In this document: piece after piece, positions 5,197 through 7,526 of the stretch
Numbering within the stretch: the first letter of the stretch is position 1
How the letters are laid out: each line of letters opens with the position of its first letter
Assembly: GCA_029260335.1 (NCBI GenBank)
Contig: JAJDDL010000396.1
Location: 1 to 7,526, forward strand
Reading direction: 5' to 3'
From: Phycisphaerales bacterium
GTDB lineage: Bacteria > Planctomycetota > Phycisphaerae > Phycisphaerales > UBA1924
DNA: 7,526 nucleotides
The notes under the pieces: generated by a model
Told to the model about the DNA's origin: nothing
Database searches by the model: none
What the model saw: only the letters and a program-made list of their open reading frames with translations
Position numbers and translations under genes: made by a program

Positions 5197-6174
5197 ATGA
5201 TCGATCCCAACTCGATGACCTTGGGCGAGCACCTGGAGGACCTGCGTCGGCGGTTGGTGCTGGTCTTTCTCGGCATTGCCCCGGTTCTTGTCGGCGGCTT
5301 GATTATCGGTCGTTCGGTTCTCGAACTGCTCATGGAGCCGGTTCGGCGATCACTGCAGGCTCAGGGGTTGCCCGCCGAGCTCCAAGCCACGGGTCCGCTC
5401 GAGTCTTTCTTCTCCTACGTCAAGGTCTCGGTGGTCATCGCGGCGATCGTGGGCAGCCCTTGGGTGCTGTATCAACTCTGGAAGTTTGTCTCCCCGGGTC
5501 TGTATGCCGCCGAGCGCCGGTTTGTGTACATCCTCATTCCGTTGAGCGCTGTGCTCAGCGCCCTCGGCGTCTTGTTCTTGTACTTCGTGATCCTTCCGGT
5601 CGTCCTGACGTTCTTCATCAACTTCGGTGCGAGCATCGGTGAACGCGACACACCCATCGTGGAAACGGCGCCCGGATTGATCTTCCCGACCATCCCCGCC
5701 ATTGACGGCGACCCGACAGATCCTCAACCCGGCCAGATGTGGATCAACAAGAAACTCATGCAGCTGCGCGTCGCGATCCCATCGATCAACGGTGATGGCG
5801 AGATCTCAATCTCCATCCGCGGCACGGCGCTCACCAAGGGCTTTGGCATCTCCCAGCAGTATCGCGTGAGTGAGTACATCAAACTCATCTTGAGCCTGGC
5901 TATCGCGTTCGTGATTGGATTCCAGACGCCGGTTGTCGTGCTCTTGCTCGGTTGGGCCGGGATCGTCGACCGGGCCATCCTCGTCAAGTACCGCAAGCAC
6001 GCGATATTTGTCGCGGCACTGCTCAGCGCGTTCCTGACCCCGGCCGATCCCTTGAGCATGCTCCTACTCGCGGGACCTTTGTACATTCTGTATGAGTTTG
6101 GCGGCCTGCTGCTGATCATCCTCCCGGCATCGCGTGTTGCGGGCGACAATCCCTATCGCAATGAAGACCAATGA
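5197..6174 (+). CDS. tatC: Twin-arginine translocase subunit TatC (with enlarged second external loop)
   Basis: Inner-membrane core of the Tat system, which binds twin-arginine signal peptides and exports folded proteins. Seen: the cytoplasmic N-terminus M-T-L-G-E-H-L-E-D-L-R-R-R-L (7-20), TM1 about 21-39, TM2 about 73-91, the signature F-V-S-P-G-L-Y-A-A-E-R-R (97-108) whose E106 matches the signal-peptide-binding Glu of E. coli TatC, TM3 about 111-140, TM4 about 229-251, TM5 about 268-282, and T-P-A-D-P (281-285) leading into TM6. It has 325 aa against about 250-260 in typical TatC. The excess is mainly one region between TM3 and TM4 (about 145-220), rich in Pro, Gly and beta-type residues. 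Q243 in TM4 replaces the Glu found in E. coli. An in-frame TAG two codons upstream fixes the ATG; no ribosome site is visible. It is first gene of a tatC-tadA-mutM operon; no tatA/B lies in the window. Confidence 0.95.
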   Translation: MIDPNSMTLGEHLEDLRRRLVLVFLGIAPVLVGGLIIGRSVLELLMEPVRRSLQAQGLPAELQATGPLESFFSYVKVSVVIAAIVGSPWVLYQLWKFVSPGLYAAERRFVYILIPLSAVLSALGVLFLYFVILPVVLTFFINFGASIGERDTPIVETAPGLIFPTIPAIDGDPTDPQPGQMWINKKLMQLRVAIPSINGDGEISISIRGTALTKGFGISQQYRVSEYIKLILSLAIAFVIGFQTPVVVLLLGWAGIVDRAILVKYRKHAIFVAALLSAFLTPADPLSMLLLAGPLYILYEFGGLLLIILPASRVAGDNPYRNEDQ

Positions 6175-6716
6175 GTTGGCTCCGTCGCTTGTTTGGCCGC
6201 GATGATCAGCCGGGGCTCGCCCGCGCACAACCCACACAGCTTGATCTCAACGCGATGACCGACGCGTTGGCTGTTGCTCGCGACGCGGCCGTCGCGGGAG
6301 AGGTGCCCGTGGGATCCGTGGTCTATGAGACATCGACAGGCCGCACGCTCGCATCGGCCGGGAATACACGCGAGACCAAGGCGGATCCGACCGGGCACGC
6401 CGAGCTCACCGCGATACGCGAAGCCTGCAAGGAGCGAGGCGATTGGCGTCTGAGCGATTGCACGTTGGTAGTCACGCTCGAGCCGTGTGTTATGTGTGCC
6501 GGTGTTATCGTCAACGCGCGCGTCGGGCGCGTGGTTTATGGGGCGAGCGATCCAAAGGCGGGCGCTTGCGAGAGTCTCTACACCGTGCTCAACGATCCGC
6601 GGTTGAACCATCGGCCGGAAGTCATCACCGGTGTGTGCGCAGCAGAGTGCGGCGAGCTGCTCAGCGCGTTCTTCCGCGATCTTCGTGTGCGCAAGCGCCG
6701 AGAGACGCGTGCCTGA
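6171..6716 (+). CDS. tadA: tRNA-specific adenosine deaminase TadA
   Basis: Cytidine/deoxycytidylate-deaminase-fold zinc enzyme that converts adenosine to inosine at wobble position 34 of tRNA-Arg(ACG). Seen: the G-E-V-P-V-G (43-48) strand, G-N-T-R-E (64-68), the zinc/proton-shuttle motif H-A-E (H76, E78), and E-P-C-V-M-C-A-G (105-111), supplying the two cysteine ligands C106 and C109. The TadA-typical R-V-V-Y-G-A-S-D-P-K-A-G-A (120-132) and a basic end F-F-R-D-L-R-V-R-K-R-R (167-177) follow. It has 181 aa, slightly longer than E. coli TadA because of about 28 N-terminal residues before the conserved core. M29 (6255) would be a shorter start, but the ATG at 6171 overlaps the tatC stop as ATGA, which favours coupled translation. 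It overlaps mutM by 8 nt. Guanine or cytosine deaminase is an alternative within the fold, but the GASDPKAGA stretch points to TadA. Confidence 0.92.
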   Translation: MSWLRRLFGRDDQPGLARAQPTQLDLNAMTDALAVARDAAVAGEVPVGSVVYETSTGRTLASAGNTRETKADPTGHAELTAIREACKERGDWRLSDCTLVVTLEPCVMCAGVIVNARVGRVVYGASDPKAGACESLYTVLNDPRLNHRPEVITGVCAAECGELLSAFFRDLRVRKRRETRA

Positions 6717-7526
6717 GCTCCCCGAGGTCGAGACACTCCGCCGAACGCTTGCACAAGCGGTGGGGGGTCGGACGATTCTCTCGGCGACCGTGCACCGGCG
6801 CGACATGATCGTCGCCCAAGGCGATCCACAAGGCGGCTGGTCGCGAGCCAAGCACACCCGCGCACCAACACGCTTGACCGGGGCCATGATGCTCGCAGGG
6901 GCGCGCATCGACCGATTCATCCGCCTGGGCAAGCGTCTGGCGATAGTTGCGAACGACGGTCGCACCCTCGAGGTACACCTCGGCATGACAGGCCAAGTGC
7001 TCGTCGCCGCGCCGCGTGCAAGGCTCGCGCAAGCAGACCATGTGCACGCGCGGTGGAAACTCGACACAGGCGAACGCTTGATCTTCCGCGATCCCCGCCG
7101 CTTCGGCGGACTCTGGGTTTATCCAAGCGAAGAAGCGATGCATGCGCAATCGTGGGACAACGTCGGCCCCGATGCACTCACCATCAGCTCGCGTGCACTG
7201 CACGAGCGCGCTCACAACGCGGTAAGACCAATCAAGACCGTGCTGCTTGATCAACACGTGATCGCGGGTGTTGGCAACATCTACGCAGATGAGTCGTTGT
7301 TCAAGGCACACATCTCGCCTGAGCGATTAGCCAAAGACTTGGACGGCAACGACTGGACACAACTCACCCGCGCGATCCGCCACATCCTCTCTCAGGCGAT
7401 CGACGCACGAGGGACGACCCTGCGCGACTATCGCGATGCCCGAGGCCAGGCGGGCACCGGTCAGTCGATCCTGCGGGTCTATGGCAGAGCCGGGCTCGCG
7501 TGTGTCCGTTGTGGCCAACTGCTGCA
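6709..7526 (+). CDS. mutM: Formamidopyrimidine-DNA glycosylase (Fpg/MutM), cut at its zinc finger
   Basis: Base-excision repair enzyme that removes 8-oxoguanine and FapyG and nicks the abasic site. 272 residues are visible and the frame is still open at the edge. Start is GTG at 6709, giving M-P-E-L-P-E-V-E-T (1-9), where Pro2 is the catalytic nucleophile and Glu3 its partner. Other motifs: the conserved Lys in R-L-G-K-R-L (K75); H-L-G-M-T-G (90-95) with the intercalating Met; D-P-R-R-F-G (128-133); the helix-two-turn-helix region with G-V-G-N-I-Y-A-D-E (187-195); and the zinc-finger entry V-Y-G-R-A-G-L-A-C-V-R-C-G (257-269), holding the first two zinc Cys. The second Cys pair lies past the edge. 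K75 sits about 18 residues later than in E. coli because of an insert near 38-62. The GTG overlaps the tadA end by 8 nt, indicating coupled translation. Pro-Glu and the zinc finger argue against endonuclease VIII. Confidence 0.93.
   Translation, partial: MPELPEVETLRRTLAQAVGGRTILSATVHRRDMIVAQGDPQGGWSRAKHTRAPTRLTGAMMLAGARIDRFIRLGKRLAIVANDGRTLEVHLGMTGQVLVAAPRARLAQADHVHARWKLDTGERLIFRDPRRFGGLWVYPSEEAMHAQSWDNVGPDALTISSRALHERAHNAVRPIKTVLLDQHVIAGVGNIYADESLFKAHISPERLAKDLDGNDWTQLTRAIRHILSQAIDARGTTLRDYRDARGQAGTGQSILRVYGRAGLACVRCGQLL

Noticed and set aside
4999..5232. 78-residue N-terminal extension of the sigma factor
   Set aside because: It would overlap the tatC start on the other strand and precedes region 2 with unrelated sequence; GTG at 4998 with GGAGG gives a normal ECF length.
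6153..7311. Open frames of 304 and 216 codons on the minus strand
   Set aside because: They are antisense to tadA and mutM, both identified by catalytic motifs.

Overview
The window is GC-rich chromosomal DNA from a Gram-negative-type bacterium. I read it as a planctomycete, probably of the Phycisphaerae. This is inferred from the style of the LysS, MoxR, ECF sigma/anti-sigma and TatC proteins and was not tested by any search. I see no mobile elements, CRISPR arrays, tRNA or rRNA genes.

Layout: genes to the left of about 5000 lie on the minus strand and genes to the right of about 5197 lie on the plus strand, so the window holds a divergent junction. Minus strand, in transcription order: an ECF sigma factor (4998-4429); a membrane anti-sigma-like protein overlapping it by 4 nt (4432-3785); a secreted Cys-rich, PDZ-domain, coiled-coil protein (3665-2349); a strong intrinsic terminator (2264-2231); a solitary MoxR AAA+ ATPase (2152-1103); an Rrf2-type regulator (871-449); and the 5' end of lysS (357-1), which runs off the left edge. 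Plus strand: tatC (5197-6174), tadA (6171-6716) and mutM (from 6709, running off the right edge), joined by 4-nt and 8-nt overlaps into one operon.

How they work together: the sigma/anti-sigma/PDZ cluster looks like a self-contained envelope-signalling cassette. The anti-sigma would hold the sigma factor at the membrane, and the exported PDZ protein is a candidate sensor or effector. The terminator after the PDZ gene marks the cassette's end and argues that moxR is transcribed separately. The tatC-tadA-mutM operon joins protein export, tRNA wobble editing and oxidative DNA repair; the link appears to be transcription and translation rather than one pathway.

Most interesting points: the sigma/anti-sigma/PDZ cassette, with its unusual secreted protein (Cys cluster, PDZ domain, approximately 11-residue tandem repeats, terminal coiled coil); a TatC with an extra region of about 70 residues between TM3 and TM4; an Rrf2 protein without the usual Fe-S cysteines; and a moxR gene without its usual DUF58/VWA partners. 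Neither truncated gene is complete here. Both lysS and mutM were read by direct translation from their start codons to the window edge.
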